A DNA stretch of 64,000 nt from Blastococcus xanthinilyticus (GTDB lineage: Bacteria; Actinomycetota; Actinomycetes; Mycobacteriales; Geodermatophilaceae). Each line of letters opens with the position of its first letter. Position 1 is the stretch's first letter. Shown in pieces: positions 27,896 through 37,915 of the stretch. A program made the translations under genes and the position numbers. The stretch spans positions 41,582 through 105,581 of the forward strand of contig NZ_VNHW01000013.1 of assembly GCF_008124835.1 (NCBI RefSeq). Direction: 5' to 3'. The notes under the pieces were generated by a model that had not been told where the DNA came from, searched no databases, and worked only from the letters and a program-made list of their open reading frames with translations.

Positions 27896-27904
27896 CGCAG
27901 GCCC

Positions 27905-28762
27905 TCAGGACAGGGCGGCCCCGCCGGCCAGCAGCAGGACGACGTCGAGCACGGTCAGCAGCATCACCGCCGGGAACGCGAGCCGCCGGAACCGCGGGGT
28001 GCCGGCGAGCGCGGCCACTGCGGCGGCCGGCACGGCCAGCCCGAGCGCGGCCCACCCGGTCGGCGCGGGCGGGCCCGCCGGGCCCAGCACGAGCACCAGG
28101 GACGCCGCAGCGAGCAGGAGTGCCCCCGCCACGGCGGAGGTGCGCGCCCCGAGCCGGTGGGGGAGGCCGCGCACCCCGGTGGCGAGGTCGTCCTCCAGGT
28201 CGGGCGCGACGTTCGCCAGGTGGGCGGCCCCGCCGAGGGCGGCGCCCGCCGCGACGAGCCACCACGGGGCCGCCGCGTCCCCCGGGGCGGCGGCCACCAC
28301 CCCCGCGGGGAGGGCGCCGAACCCGACGACGTAGCCGGCGCCGGACCAGACGGTCCGCTTCAGGCCGGCGTTGTAGGCCCAGCCGCTGGCGACGAGGAGC
28401 AGCAGGAGCAGCCCGGGCACCAGTCCCAGGAGCAGGGAGAGGACGGTCGCCGTCCCGGCCGCCAGGAGCGCCGCCCGGCGCAGCGTGCCGGGGGAGACGG
28501 CGCCCTGCACCACGGGCTTGTCCGGACGTGCGACGGCCCGGTCGCGATCGGCGTCCAGCCAGTCGTTGCTCCAGCCGATGGACGCCTGACCTGCGAGGAC
28601 GGCGGCGCAGAGCAGCGCGGTGCGGCCGGCCGGGACGTCGGCGGCGACCGCCAGCAGGGTGGCCACCGCGGTGACCGCCGCCGCCGGGCCCGGGTGGGTG
28701 GCGAGCACGAGCGCCCGGGTCGTGGCCACCGGCCGGATGGCCTCCGAGGGCACACCGATCAC
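27905..28762 (-). CDS. UbiA-family prenyltransferase
   Basis: A 285-residue integral membrane enzyme with about eight hydrophobic segments. The two Asp-rich sites that bind Mg-prenyl diphosphate are NDWLDADRD near residue 66 and DLEDD near residue 190. The substrate is not clear; members in actinobacteria include menaquinone, chlorophyll-like and decaprenylphosphoryl pathways. It is divergent from carD and convergent with the low-complexity gene nine bases away. Confidence 0.87.
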   Translation of the reverse strand: MIGVPSEAIRPVATTRALVLATHPGPAAAVTAVATLLAVAADVPAGRTALLCAAVLAGQASIGWSNDWLDADRDRAVARPDKPVVQGAVSPGTLRRAALLAAGTATVLSLLLGLVPGLLLLLLVASGWAYNAGLKRTVWSGAGYVVGFGALPAGVVAAAPGDAAAPWWLVAAGAALGGAAHLANVAPDLEDDLATGVRGLPHRLGARTSAVAGALLLAAASLVLVLGPAGPPAPTGWAALGLAVPAAAVAALAGTPRFRRLAFPAVMLLTVLDVVLLLAGGAALS

Positions 28763-28851
28763 GCTCTGTCAACCCCTCCGGCCTCATCGACCAGCCCGCT
28801 GACCTGCAGATTTACTGCCCGGCTCCGATCCGTTGAGTCAGTGTCCCGTGC

Positions 28852-28857
28852 TAACCT
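28852..28857 (+). promoter_or_regulatory. Probable extended -10 of the carD promoter
   Basis: TGCTAACCT has an extended -10 form (TG, one base, TAACCT), 28 bases before ATG 28885. A TTGAGT element at 28833 is too close to be a standard -35. A GAAAGGGG site lies between. Confidence 0.45.
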
Positions 28858-28884
28858 TGGGTCAGCGAAAGGGGTCACATCCAC

Positions 28885-29367
28885 ATGGGCTTCACTGTCG
28901 GCGAGACCGTCGTCTACCCGCACCACGGTGCCGCGCTCATCGAGGCGATCGAGAAGCGGACCGTCAAGGGCGAAGAGAAGGCCTACCTCGTGCTGAAGGT
29001 CGCCCAGGGCGACCTCACCGTACGCGTGCCGGCCGACAACGCAGAGATCGTCGGCGTCCGTGACGTCGTCGGTCAGGAGGGCCTGGACAAGGTCTTCGAG
29101 GTGCTCCGTGCTCCGCACACCGAGGAGCCGACCAACTGGTCGCGCCGCTACAAGGCCAACCTCGAGAAGCTGGCCTCGGGTGACGTGAACAAGGTCGCCG
29201 AGGTCGTGCGCGACCTGTGGCGTCGCGACAAGGACCGCGGCCTCTCCGCCGGCGAGAAGCGGATGCTGTCCAAGGCCCGTCAGATCCTCGTCAGCGAGCT
29301 CGCGCTCGCCGAGGGCACGAACGAGGACAAGGCCGAGATCCTGCTCGACGAGGTCCTCGCCAGCTGA
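28885..29367 (+). CDS. carD: CarD transcription regulator
   Basis: RNA polymerase-binding protein that stabilises open complexes, essential in mycobacteria. The 160-residue protein has the N-terminal Tudor-like polymerase-interacting domain ([17 protein letters not shown] and [18 protein letters not shown]) and a C-terminal helical DNA-binding domain with the conserved tryptophan near residue 84 ([13 protein letters not shown]). It heads the carD-ispD-ispF-cysS-rlmB group. Confidence 0.97.
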   Translation: MGFTVGETVVYPHHGAALIEAIEKRTVKGEEKAYLVLKVAQGDLTVRVPADNAEIVGVRDVVGQEGLDKVFEVLRAPHTEEPTNWSRRYKANLEKLASGDVNKVAEVVRDLWRRDKDRGLSAGEKRMLSKARQILVSELALAEGTNEDKAEILLDEVLAS

Positions 29368-29393
29368 GCTGGCAGCGCCTCTCCAGAACGAAC

Positions 29394-29447
29394 CGAACCG
29401 CTCCCGTGCACGCTGTCGCGATCGTCGCAGCGGCCGGGAGCGGTTCG
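29394..29447 (+). terminator. Hairpin spanning the ispD start codon
   Basis: A perfect 13-base stem (29394-29406 with 29435-29447) encloses 28 bases that themselves can form a 5-base stem (29411-29415 with 29428-29432). The 5' arm ends on the G of the ispD GTG start, and the 3' arm is in ispD codons 10-14. It may end the carD transcript and also hide the ispD start. Confidence 0.6.
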
Positions 29448-30074
29448 CGTCTGGGGGCCGACCTGCCGAAGGCGCTGGTCCCGCTCGCCGGCCGCCCGCT
29501 CGTCGCCTGGGCCGTCGAGGGCCTGCTCGCCGGCGGGGTCGCCGAGGTGCTGGTCACCGTGCCGCAGGACCAGCGCGCCGCCTTCGCCGCCGTCCTGCCA
29601 CCGGAGGTGCGGCTCGTCGGCGGCGGGGTCACCCGCACCGCCTCGGTGCGGGCCGGCCTGGCTGCGCTGCCGGCCGACGCCGACGCCGACGTCGTCCTCG
29701 TGCACGACGCCGCCCGGCCGCTGACCCCGCCCGACGTCGTCGCCCGCGTGCTCGCCGCGCTCGCCGGCGGCGCGGCGGCCGTCGTCCCGGTGCTCCCGGT
29801 GGTCGACACCACCGTGCTGGTCGACGACGCCGGCCGGGTCGCCGACGCCCCGCCGCGGGAGCGCCTGCGCCGGGTCCAGACGCCGCAGGGCTTCGATCGG
29901 AGCGTGCTCGCCGACGCCTACGCAGCGCTGGCCGAGGACGCCGAGTTCACCGACGACGCCGCCGTGGTCCGCGCCGCGGGGGTCCCCGTCGCGACCGTCG
30001 CGGGTGACGAGCGCGCCGCGAAGATCACCGTGGCCCACGACCTCGCCGTCGCCGAGGGGCAGGTGGCCCGGTGA
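29406..30074 (+). CDS. ispD: 2-C-methyl-D-erythritol 4-phosphate cytidylyltransferase
   Basis: Third enzyme of the MEP isoprenoid pathway, joining CTP and MEP. The 222-residue protein has the CTP-binding start [31 protein letters not shown] and [17 protein letters not shown] 29406 is the only start that fits the family, yet no ribosome binding site is seen before it and it sits at the edge of a hairpin. It overlaps ispF by four bases. Confidence 0.95.
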   Translation: MHAVAIVAAAGSGSRLGADLPKALVPLAGRPLVAWAVEGLLAGGVAEVLVTVPQDQRAAFAAVLPPEVRLVGGGVTRTASVRAGLAALPADADADVVLVHDAARPLTPPDVVARVLAALAGGAAAVVPVLPVVDTTVLVDDAGRVADAPPRERLRRVQTPQGFDRSVLADAYAALAEDAEFTDDAAVVRAAGVPVATVAGDERAAKITVAHDLAVAEGQVAR

Positions 30075-30613
30075 CGCTGCCCGAGCTGCCGCGGGTCGGC
30101 ATCGGCACCGACGTGCACCCGATCGAGGCGGGGCGGCCCTGCCGGCTGGCCGGTCTGGAGTGGCCGGACACCGACGGCTGCGCCGGTCACTCCGACGGCG
30201 ACATCGTCGCCCACGCGCTCACCGACGCCGTGCTGTCGGCGGCCGGGCTCGGTGACATCGGCGGTCTGCTGGGCACCGACGACCCCCGGTGGGCGGGAGC
30301 GCTCGGCGCGGACGTGCTCGTGCACGTGCGCGAGGTGCTCGCCGCGGCCGGCTGGCGGGTCGGCAACGCGTCGGTCCAGCTGATCGCGACCACGCCCAAG
30401 CTCGGGCCGCGCCGGGGTGAGGCGGAAGCCGTGCTCACCGCGGCGCTCGGGGCTCCGGTCAGCGTGACCGCCACCACCACCGACGGACTGGGGCTGACCG
30501 GCCGCGGCGAGGGGCGGGCGGCCGTCGCCACCGCCCTCGTGGTCCGGACGGGGGAGGCGGCCGCGGAGACGGCTCCGCCGGCGGGTGCGCCCTCCGTAGA
30601 CTCCCCCCAGTGA
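30071..30613 (+). CDS. ispF: 2-C-methyl-D-erythritol 2,4-cyclodiphosphate synthase
   Basis: Fifth enzyme of the MEP pathway. The 180-residue protein shows the zinc site GTDVHPI, the second histidine motif [19 protein letters not shown], and the C-terminal [14 protein letters not shown] signature. It has about 20 extra Ala/Pro-rich C-terminal residues. The GTG start overlaps the ispD stop. Confidence 0.96.
   Translation: MTLPELPRVGIGTDVHPIEAGRPCRLAGLEWPDTDGCAGHSDGDIVAHALTDAVLSAAGLGDIGGLLGTDDPRWAGALGADVLVHVREVLAAAGWRVGNASVQLIATTPKLGPRRGEAEAVLTAALGAPVSVTATTTDGLGLTGRGEGRAAVATALVVRTGEAAAETAPPAGAPSVDSPQ
30597..30602 (+). promoter_or_regulatory. Probable -10 box (TAGACT) for cysS
   Basis: TAGACT lies seven bases before GTG 30610, inside the 3' end of ispF, and no ribosome binding site is present. 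cysS may have a leaderless mRNA in addition to read-through. Confidence 0.45.
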
Positions 30614-32013
30614 GCCTCCGCCTCTTCGACACCGCAGCACGCGCGGTCCGGGACTTCGTCCCCCTGCGCCCGGGCGAGGCGTCGGTCTACGTCTGCGGGC
30701 TCACCGTCCAGGGCCCGCCGCACGTGGGGCACGTGCGGAGCGCGCTCGCGTTCGACGTCCTCCGCCGGTGGCTGACCGCGCAGGGGCTCGACGTCACCTA
30801 CGTCCGGAACGTCACCGACATCGACGACAAGATCCTGGCCAAGGCGCAGGCCAACGGCGTCCCGTGGTGGGCGTGGGCCTACGACAACGAGCGGGCCGTC
30901 ACCCGCGCCTACGACGTCCTCGGCGTCCTGCCGCCCACCTACGAGCCGCGGGCGACCGGGCACGTTCCCGACATGGTCGAGCTGATGGACCGCCTGATCG
31001 AGCGCGGTCACGCCTACGCCGTGGACGGCGACGTCTACTTCGACGTCCGCTCGTTCCCGGAGTACGGCGCACTGACCGGCCAGAAGCTCGACAACCTCGA
31101 GCCGGCCGCGGACACCGAGACCGACGAGCGCAAGCGGGACCCGCGCGACTTCGCGCTCTGGAAGGCCGCCAAGCCCGGCGAGCCCGGGACCGCCTCCTGG
31201 CCCACGCCGTGGGGGCGGGGCCGGCCGGGCTGGCACCTGGAGTGCTCGGCGATGGCCGAGCGCTACCTCGGCGCCGAGTTCGACATCCACGGCGGCGGCC
31301 TGGACCTGCGCTTCCCGCACCACGAGAACGAGCAGGCGCAGTCCCGCGCGGCCGGTGACGGGTTCGCGCAGTACTGGCTGCACAACGGCTGGGTCACCCT
31401 CGGCGGCGAGAAGATGAGCAAGTCGCTGGGCAACACCGCCCTGGTCGACGAGGTGGTGCAGCGGGTCCGCCCGGTCGAGCTCCGCTACTACCTGGTGGCG
31501 CCGCACTACCGCTCGACCGTCGAGTTCACCGACGCCGCGCTCGAGGAAGCCGGGGCGGGCTACCGGAAGATCGAGTCGTTCGTGAAGCGGGCGGCGGAAC
31601 GGGTCGGCGCGGACGCCGGCGAGGCCCGGCGCGCGCCGAAGTTCGACGCCGCCCTCGACGACGACCTCGGCACCCCGGCGGCGGTGGCCGCGATCCACGA
31701 CGCGGTCCGCGAGGGCAACACCGCGCTGGCCGACGGGGACGACCAGGCGGTCGCGGGGGCGCTGGGCTCGGTGCGCGCCATGCTCGGCGTCCTCGGGCTC
31801 GACCCGCTCGACCCGCAGTGGGCCACCGCCGGTGGCGACGAGCAGCTGACCCGGGCGGCCGACGGCCTCGTGGGCCTGGCGCTCGAGCAGCGGCAGGCGG
31901 CCCGCGCACGCAAGGACTTCGCGGCGGCGGACGCGATCCGCGACCAGCTCGCCGCCCTCGGCGTCTCCGTCGAGGACACCCCCTCAGGACCCCGATGGGA
32001 GCTGACCTCCTGA
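30610..32013 (+). CDS. cysS: Cysteinyl-tRNA synthetase
   Basis: Class I synthetase of 467 residues. Zinc-binding Cys 29 in [18 protein letters not shown] precedes the HIGH-equivalent HVGH. The second zinc ligands are in [14 protein letters not shown] and HHENE, and KMSKS is present as [10 protein letters not shown]. The start overlaps the ispF stop. It is the CysS form and not the mycothiol ligase MshC, since the adjacency to ispF and rlmB is that of Rv3580c. Confidence 0.95.
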   Translation: MSLRLFDTAARAVRDFVPLRPGEASVYVCGLTVQGPPHVGHVRSALAFDVLRRWLTAQGLDVTYVRNVTDIDDKILAKAQANGVPWWAWAYDNERAVTRAYDVLGVLPPTYEPRATGHVPDMVELMDRLIERGHAYAVDGDVYFDVRSFPEYGALTGQKLDNLEPAADTETDERKRDPRDFALWKAAKPGEPGTASWPTPWGRGRPGWHLECSAMAERYLGAEFDIHGGGLDLRFPHHENEQAQSRAAGDGFAQYWLHNGWVTLGGEKMSKSLGNTALVDEVVQRVRPVELRYYLVAPHYRSTVEFTDAALEEAGAGYRKIESFVKRAAERVGADAGEARRAPKFDAALDDDLGTPAAVAAIHDAVREGNTALADGDDQAVAGALGSVRAMLGVLGLDPLDPQWATAGGDEQLTRAADGLVGLALEQRQAARARKDFAAADAIRDQLAALGVSVEDTPSGPRWELTS

Positions 32014-32990
32014 TGGCCGGCAACAGCCAGCGCCGCGGCCGCACGACGGGCGCGGGGAAGAAGACCGCGACCGCCGGCACCGGCGGCAAGAACCGCCGCT
32101 CGCTCGCCGGCCGCGGGGCCACCCCGCCGGCCGCGGAGCGCTACGGGCACCCCGCCCAGCGCAAGGCCCAGGCCGCCGAGCGGCAGCGCACCGACCGGGC
32201 CCGCGCCCGCCAGCGCGCCGAGGAGTCACCGGAGCTGCTGCTGGGCCGCAACCCGGTCGTCGAGGCGCTGCGCGCCCAGATCCCGGCGACGGCGCTCTAC
32301 GTCGTCACCGGCGACACCACGCGCGGCGGCACGGACGAGCGGATCACCGAGGCGCTGGCCCTCGCGGCCGACCGCGGCCTGCCGCTGCTCGAGGTGGGCA
32401 AGGGCGAGTTCGACCGGATGTCCCAGGGCGCGCTGCACCAGGGCATCGGCCTGCAGGTGCCGCCGTACGAGTACGCCCACCCCGAGGACCTCCTCGACAT
32501 CGCCCACGACTCCGGTCGCGCCCCGCTGCTCGTGGCGCTGGACGGGGTCACCGACCCGCGCAACCTGGGTGCCGTGGTCCGCTCGGCGGCCGCCTTCGAC
32601 GCCCACGGGGTGGTCGTCCCGCAGCGGCGGGCGGTCGGGATGACCGCGTCGGCCTGGCGCACGAGCGCGGGTGCCGCGGCGCGGCTGCGGATCGCCCGCG
32701 CGGTGAACCTGCCGCGGGCCCTGGGGACCTACCAGGACGCCGGGCTGCAGACCGTCGGCCTGGCCGGCGACGGCGACGTCGACCTGCACGACTACGACGG
32801 CTTCGCCGACCCGGTCGCGCTCGTCGTCGGCGCGGAGGGCACCGGCCTGTCGCGGCTGGTCCGGGAGAAGTGCGACGTCGTCGTGCGCATCCCGATCGGG
32901 CGGGACACCGAGTCGCTCAACGTCAGCGTCGCCGCCGGCATCGCCCTGTACCAGGCCGCGCTGGTCCGCGGCTCGAGCGCGGCCCGGTAG
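32013..32990 (+). CDS. rlmB: 23S rRNA (guanosine-2'-O-)-methyltransferase RlmB-like
   Basis: SpoU/TrmH-family knotted methyltransferase of 325 residues. A basic, disordered N-terminus (about 80 residues) precedes the substrate-binding domain ([23 protein letters not shown]). The SPOUT domain has [41 protein letters not shown] and [25 protein letters not shown] 32013 overlaps the cysS stop. The exact target G2251 is inferred from family. Confidence 0.9.
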   Translation: MAGNSQRRGRTTGAGKKTATAGTGGKNRRSLAGRGATPPAAERYGHPAQRKAQAAERQRTDRARARQRAEESPELLLGRNPVVEALRAQIPATALYVVTGDTTRGGTDERITEALALAADRGLPLLEVGKGEFDRMSQGALHQGIGLQVPPYEYAHPEDLLDIAHDSGRAPLLVALDGVTDPRNLGAVVRSAAAFDAHGVVVPQRRAVGMTASAWRTSAGAAARLRIARAVNLPRALGTYQDAGLQTVGLAGDGDVDLHDYDGFADPVALVVGAEGTGLSRLVREKCDVVVRIPIGRDTESLNVSVAAGIALYQAALVRGSSAAR

Positions 32991-33010
32991 CTCCCTCGAC
33001 CGGCGCGGGG

Positions 33011-33029
33011 CGGTCCGGACGCCGGACCG
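33011..33029 (+). terminator. Terminator-like hairpin after rlmB
   Basis: An 8-base perfect stem CGGTCCGG / CCGGACCG with an ACG loop begins 20 bases after the rlmB stop, closing the carD-rlmB group. Confidence 0.65.
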
Positions 33030-33084
33030 TTGCACCCACGCGGGGGCAGGAGCACACTCCCGGCACCGGCCCCAGGAGGACAGC

Positions 33085-33513
33085 GTGCGCATCAGCCAAC
33101 TGCTCCGCAGCAAGGGTCCCGAGGTCGCCACCATCGACGGGTCCGCGAGCATCCGGTCCGCCCTCCAGGTGCTGGTCGAGAGGGGGATCGGTGCGCTCGT
33201 CGTGTCCACCGACGGCCGCCGGATCGACGGCATCGTCTCCGAGCGGGACGTCGCGCGCGGGCTCCACGACCGGGGCAGCGAGCTGCTCGCGCACCCCGTG
33301 TCCAGCGTGATGACGACCCAGGTGCACGTCTGCCCGCCCGACACGACCGTGGACGCCCTCGCGCGGACGATGACCGACCACCGGGTCCGGCACGTCCCGG
33401 TCGTCGCGGACGGTGCGCTGGTCGGCATCGTCTCCATCGGCGACGTCGTCAAGGCCCGGCTGGACGAGCTGGAGGCCGAGCGCCAGCAGCTGGTGGACTA
33501 CATCCAGAGGTGA
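33085..33513 (+). CDS. CBS-domain pair protein
   Basis: A 142-residue protein made almost only of two CBS domains: residues about 5-58 (IRSALQVLVERGIGALVVSTDG) and 70-128 (TTVDALARTMTDHRVRHVPVV ... GIVSIGDVVKARL). Such stand-alone Bateman modules bind adenine nucleotides; the partner is unknown. GTG 33085 follows AGGAGG. It is monocistronic and convergent with the DUF445 gene. Confidence 0.9.
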   Translation: MRISQLLRSKGPEVATIDGSASIRSALQVLVERGIGALVVSTDGRRIDGIVSERDVARGLHDRGSELLAHPVSSVMTTQVHVCPPDTTVDALARTMTDHRVRHVPVVADGALVGIVSIGDVVKARLDELEAERQQLVDYIQR

Positions 33514-33537
33514 GGCGCGAGGCGACCTCGGCGTGGG

Positions 33538-34818
33538 TCAGCCGAGGAGCTGGGCCACCGTGTAGATCACCAGCCCGGCGAGCCCGCCGACGACGGTGCC
33601 GTTGACCCGGATCCACTGCAGGTCCCGGCCCACCTGCAGCTCGATGCGGCGGCTGGTCTCCTCGGTGTCCCAGCGGGCGACGGTGTTCCCGACCAGCTCG
33701 GCCAGGTCGCCGGAGAAGCGCTCCACCAGGTAGACCGCCGCGCGCCGGCCCTGCTTCTGCACCAGCTCGCGCACCCGGGAGTCGCTCTGCAGCAGGCGGG
33801 CGCCCTCGGTGATCAGCCCGGCGACCCGGGTGCGCAGCTCCGACGACGGGTCGGCGGCGGCGGCGAGGACGGCGTCCTTGGCCTGGCTCCACAGCGAGCC
33901 CGACCAGGTGCGCACGGCGGGGTGCGCCAGCAGCTCCGCCTTGAACTCCTCGACCCGGGCGGCCGCGGCGGGGTCGGTGCGCAGGGCGTGCACGTAGGCC
34001 CGCAGCCGGGCGTCGTAGGAGCGGCGCAGCTCGTGCCGGGGGTCGGAGCCGACCTCGGTGAGGAAGCCCTGCAGACCGGCGAAGACCCGGTCGAACACGC
34101 GGTCGTCGACCCAGTCGGGCACCCACGCGGGGGAGGCGTCGCCGAGCTGGGCCCGGAAGACCAGCCGGTTCTCCTCGAGGAAGCGGGCCAGGCCGCGCAG
34201 CCCCGCGGACAGGACCTCCTGGTGCCGGTCGCCGTCGACGACGAGCTCCAGCGCCCGGGCGACCGCCGGCGCGGCGGGGGTCTCGTGCAGCTTGCGCTCG
34301 ACGAGGGCGGCGACGGCCGGCCGGAGGTCGTCGTCGCGGAGCAGGTCGCCGAGCCCGGAGAGGGCGACCCCGGCGTCCCCGGCCAGCCGTTCGGCGCGGC
34401 CGGGTGCGGCGAGGAAGGTCCCGAGCCGGCCGGGGAGGTCGATCGTCTCGAGGGTGTGGTCGACGACCGCGGCGGTCAGGAAGTTCTCCTGGACGAAGGC
34501 GCCCAGGCTGGTGCCGATCTGGTCCTTCTTGCGCGGGATGATCGCGGTGTGCGGGATCGGCAGCCGCAGCGGGTGCCGGAAGAGCGCGGTGACGGCGAAC
34601 CAGTCGGCGAGCGCGCCCACCATGGAGGCCTCGGCGGTGGCCCGCACGTAGCCGACCCATGCGCCGGCCTCCTCGCCCACCAGCACGCAGCCGAGGAACA
34701 CCGCGGCCGCGAGCAGGAACAGCCCGGTCGCCAGCCGTTTCATCCGGGCGAGGTCGCGGGCCCTGGCCGGGTCGTCGAGCGAACCGGCCAGGGGAGCGGT
34801 CAGCGGGGGAGCGGCCAC
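33538..34818 (-). CDS. DUF445 membrane protein
   Basis: A 426-residue protein with two N-terminal hydrophobic segments and one C-terminal (GTVVGGLAGLVIYTVAQLLG). The DUF445 hallmarks are ALADWFAVTALFRHPLRLPIPHTAIIPRKKD and QENF. The soluble middle is helical and charged. The minus-strand sequence TACGCT seven bases before GTG 34818 suggests a leaderless mRNA. The cellular role of the family is unknown. Confidence 0.87.
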   Translation of the reverse strand: MAAPPLTAPLAGSLDDPARARDLARMKRLATGLFLLAAAVFLGCVLVGEEAGAWVGYVRATAEASMVGALADWFAVTALFRHPLRLPIPHTAIIPRKKDQIGTSLGAFVQENFLTAAVVDHTLETIDLPGRLGTFLAAPGRAERLAGDAGVALSGLGDLLRDDDLRPAVAALVERKLHETPAAPAVARALELVVDGDRHQEVLSAGLRGLARFLEENRLVFRAQLGDASPAWVPDWVDDRVFDRVFAGLQGFLTEVGSDPRHELRRSYDARLRAYVHALRTDPAAAARVEEFKAELLAHPAVRTWSGSLWSQAKDAVLAAAADPSSELRTRVAGLITEGARLLQSDSRVRELVQKQGRRAAVYLVERFSGDLAELVGNTVARWDTEETSRRIELQVGRDLQWIRVNGTVVGGLAGLVIYTVAQLLG

Positions 34819-34825
34819 CCGGCCC

Positions 34826-34831
34826 AGCGTA
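34826..34831 (-). promoter_or_regulatory. Probable -10 box (TACGCT) for the DUF445 gene
   Basis: On the minus strand TACGCT is seven bases before GTG 34818, with no ribosome binding site. Confidence 0.5.
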
Positions 34832-34859
34832 GGGACCCGGTCCGGGCGGCCGCGGGGGG

Positions 34860-36119
<1,260 letters not shown>

Positions 36120-36224
36120 TGGTGGTCCTCTCCTCGCGCAGCCGGCTGCGGCTGCTGCGTCGCTACCCACTGTGCGACCGTCCTCTGGCCCAACGCTGGA
36201 GGCAGGCTGTGAGCTTCCTGGGTG

Positions 36225-36998
36225 CTACCGCGGCACGGGCAGCAGCCGCCCGCGGGCCACGAGCTCGGTGACCGCCCAGACGGCCAGCACCTCGGCGGCC
36301 AGGAGGCCGATCAGGACCAGCAGCTGGGCGGCTCCCGCCTCCAGCGGGGTGCCGCCACCGAGCAGCACGCCCACGAACGCCCCGGGCAACGTGACCAGCC
36401 CGACCGTGCGGGTCTGGTCGAGCGGCGGGACCAGCGCCGTGCCCGCGACCGGCCGGGCGACGAGGAGGACCGCGTCCCGCGGGAGCAGGCCGAGGGCGAG
36501 CGCCGCCTCGACCTCGCCGCGCCGGGCGGCCAGCTCCTCCCGCAGCCGCCGCCCGGCCAGCGAGGTCGCCGTCATCGCGCCACCGATGAGGATCCCGGCG
36601 ATGGGGATGACGGCCTCCCCGCGCAGCGGGACGGTGCCGCTGGCCAGCACCAGGGCGACGACGGGCGCGGCGCCTCCGGCGACCGGCAGGGCCACCGCGG
36701 CCAACCGGCCGGCGTTGCCCGGTGAGCGGAGCGGCCGGTCGGTGGTGCGGCTCGTCGCGGTGACCGTTGCGACGCTGACCATGAGCAGCACGAAGGCGGC
36801 CGACAGCCACAGCGACTCCACGACGACCAGGAGGACGGCGGAGACGACGCCGAGCTGCACGGTCGCGCGGGCGGCGGCCACGAGCACGGGCCGGTCCTCA
36901 CCGAGGCCGGAGAGCCGCCCGCCGGCGACCGCCAGGGCGGTCAGGGCGACGAGGACGACGGCGAGCCGGTAGTCGACGTCCACCACGGAGGAACCCAC
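36225..36998 (-). CDS. FetB/UPF0014-type ABC permease
   Basis: A 257-residue membrane protein with about seven hydrophobic segments. Conserved family stretches are ATVQLGVVSAVLLVV, PIAGILIGGAMTATSLAGRRL and LVTLPGAFVGVLLGGGTPLEAGAAQLLVL, seen in iron/metal exporter permease FetB and plant STAR2/ALS3. The partner ATPase (FetA) is not in the window. The start is uncertain by a few codons; GTG 36998 gives normal length. Confidence 0.85.
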   Translation of the reverse strand: MGSSVVDVDYRLAVVLVALTALAVAGGRLSGLGEDRPVLVAAARATVQLGVVSAVLLVVVESLWLSAAFVLLMVSVATVTATSRTTDRPLRSPGNAGRLAAVALPVAGGAAPVVALVLASGTVPLRGEAVIPIAGILIGGAMTATSLAGRRLREELAARRGEVEAALALGLLPRDAVLLVARPVAGTALVPPLDQTRTVGLVTLPGAFVGVLLGGGTPLEAGAAQLLVLIGLLAAEVLAVWAVTELVARGRLLPVPR

Positions 36999-37154
36999 GT
37001 GCGCCGATCCTGCCCGGCGCCGCCGCCGGCGGGGGCGGCGGGTGACCGATGCGTCGCAGCCCGTGCATCCGACGGGTCCGAACGGGGTAGTGCCGTGCGC
37101 GGGGGCCCGGGCAGTCCGGCCGTCCGCCGTTCCGTCCGCGCCGTGGAGGCTGCC

Positions 37155-37826
37155 GTGCACGCCCGTGGTCCACTCGTCCGGTTCCTCCTCGGCCTCGGCC
37201 TGGCCTGCGCCGCCGTGGTCGCCGTGGTCGGCGGCATCGCGCTGCGGGCCCCTGGCCTGGTCGCCGTCTGCGTGTCCGGCGCGCTGGCCGGCTTCGTCGC
37301 CGCCGGCGTGGCACGGGAGACGGCCGGGCCCGACCGTCGGTCGCCCGTGGAGGCGGGCGTGCAGGCCGGCGCCGTCGCGATCGGGGCGCTGCTGGTCGTG
37401 AGCGGCACCGCCGTGCTCGCCGGTGGGGTGGCGGCGCTGCTGATGGCCGGGGCGCTCGCGGCGGGCTGGGCCGGGTTGCGCTGGTTGGCCGACCGCCGGG
37501 TGGCGGCGTCGACGGCCCGGCCGGCATGGCCGGCGGAGGCCCCGGCGCGGTCCACGCCCGGTCCGGCGGTGGGCGGCCTGCCGACCACGGCCCTCGTCGA
37601 GGAATGGCTCAGGACGGGAGCCCAGCTGGGCGGGCCGCTCGCCCCGGCGGCGCGGCAGCGCGTCGTCCTCCGGCGGGCGCAGGTGCTCGACGAGCTGGAA
37701 CGCCGCGATCCGGCCGGCTTCGCCCGCTGGCTGGCCGCCGGTCCGCTGCACGCCGGTGATCCGGCGGGCTTCCTCCGCAGCGAGCCGCCGCGCGCCGCTC
37801 CGGGTACCGAGGCCGAGGCGGCCTGA
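37155..37826 (+). CDS. Hypothetical actinobacterial membrane protein
   Basis: I do not recognise a named family. The 223-residue product has four hydrophobic segments in residues 5-110, then a soluble part with GLPTTALVEEWLRTGAQLGGPLAPAARQRVVLRRAQVLDELERRDPAGFARWLAAG, a pattern seen in other actinobacterial proteins I cannot name. GTG 37155 has GGAGG upstream; longer starts are possible up to 36999. It is divergent from the FetB-like gene. Confidence 0.65.
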   Translation: MHARGPLVRFLLGLGLACAAVVAVVGGIALRAPGLVAVCVSGALAGFVAAGVARETAGPDRRSPVEAGVQAGAVAIGALLVVSGTAVLAGGVAALLMAGALAAGWAGLRWLADRRVAASTARPAWPAEAPARSTPGPAVGGLPTTALVEEWLRTGAQLGGPLAPAARQRVVLRRAQVLDELERRDPAGFARWLAAGPLHAGDPAGFLRSEPPRAAPGTEAEAA

Positions 37827-37915
37827 GGTCGAGGGCTCCTCGTCCTCGAGGGTGGGCGCGGGCGGAAACCCGCAAAGGTGGTCGACTACGCGACGGTGTT
37901 CGGTGAGACTCGGGC

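Noticed and set aside
36999..37154. Longer start for the 37155-37826 membrane protein
   Set aside because: GTG 37155 has the best ribosome binding site and puts the first membrane helix near the start.
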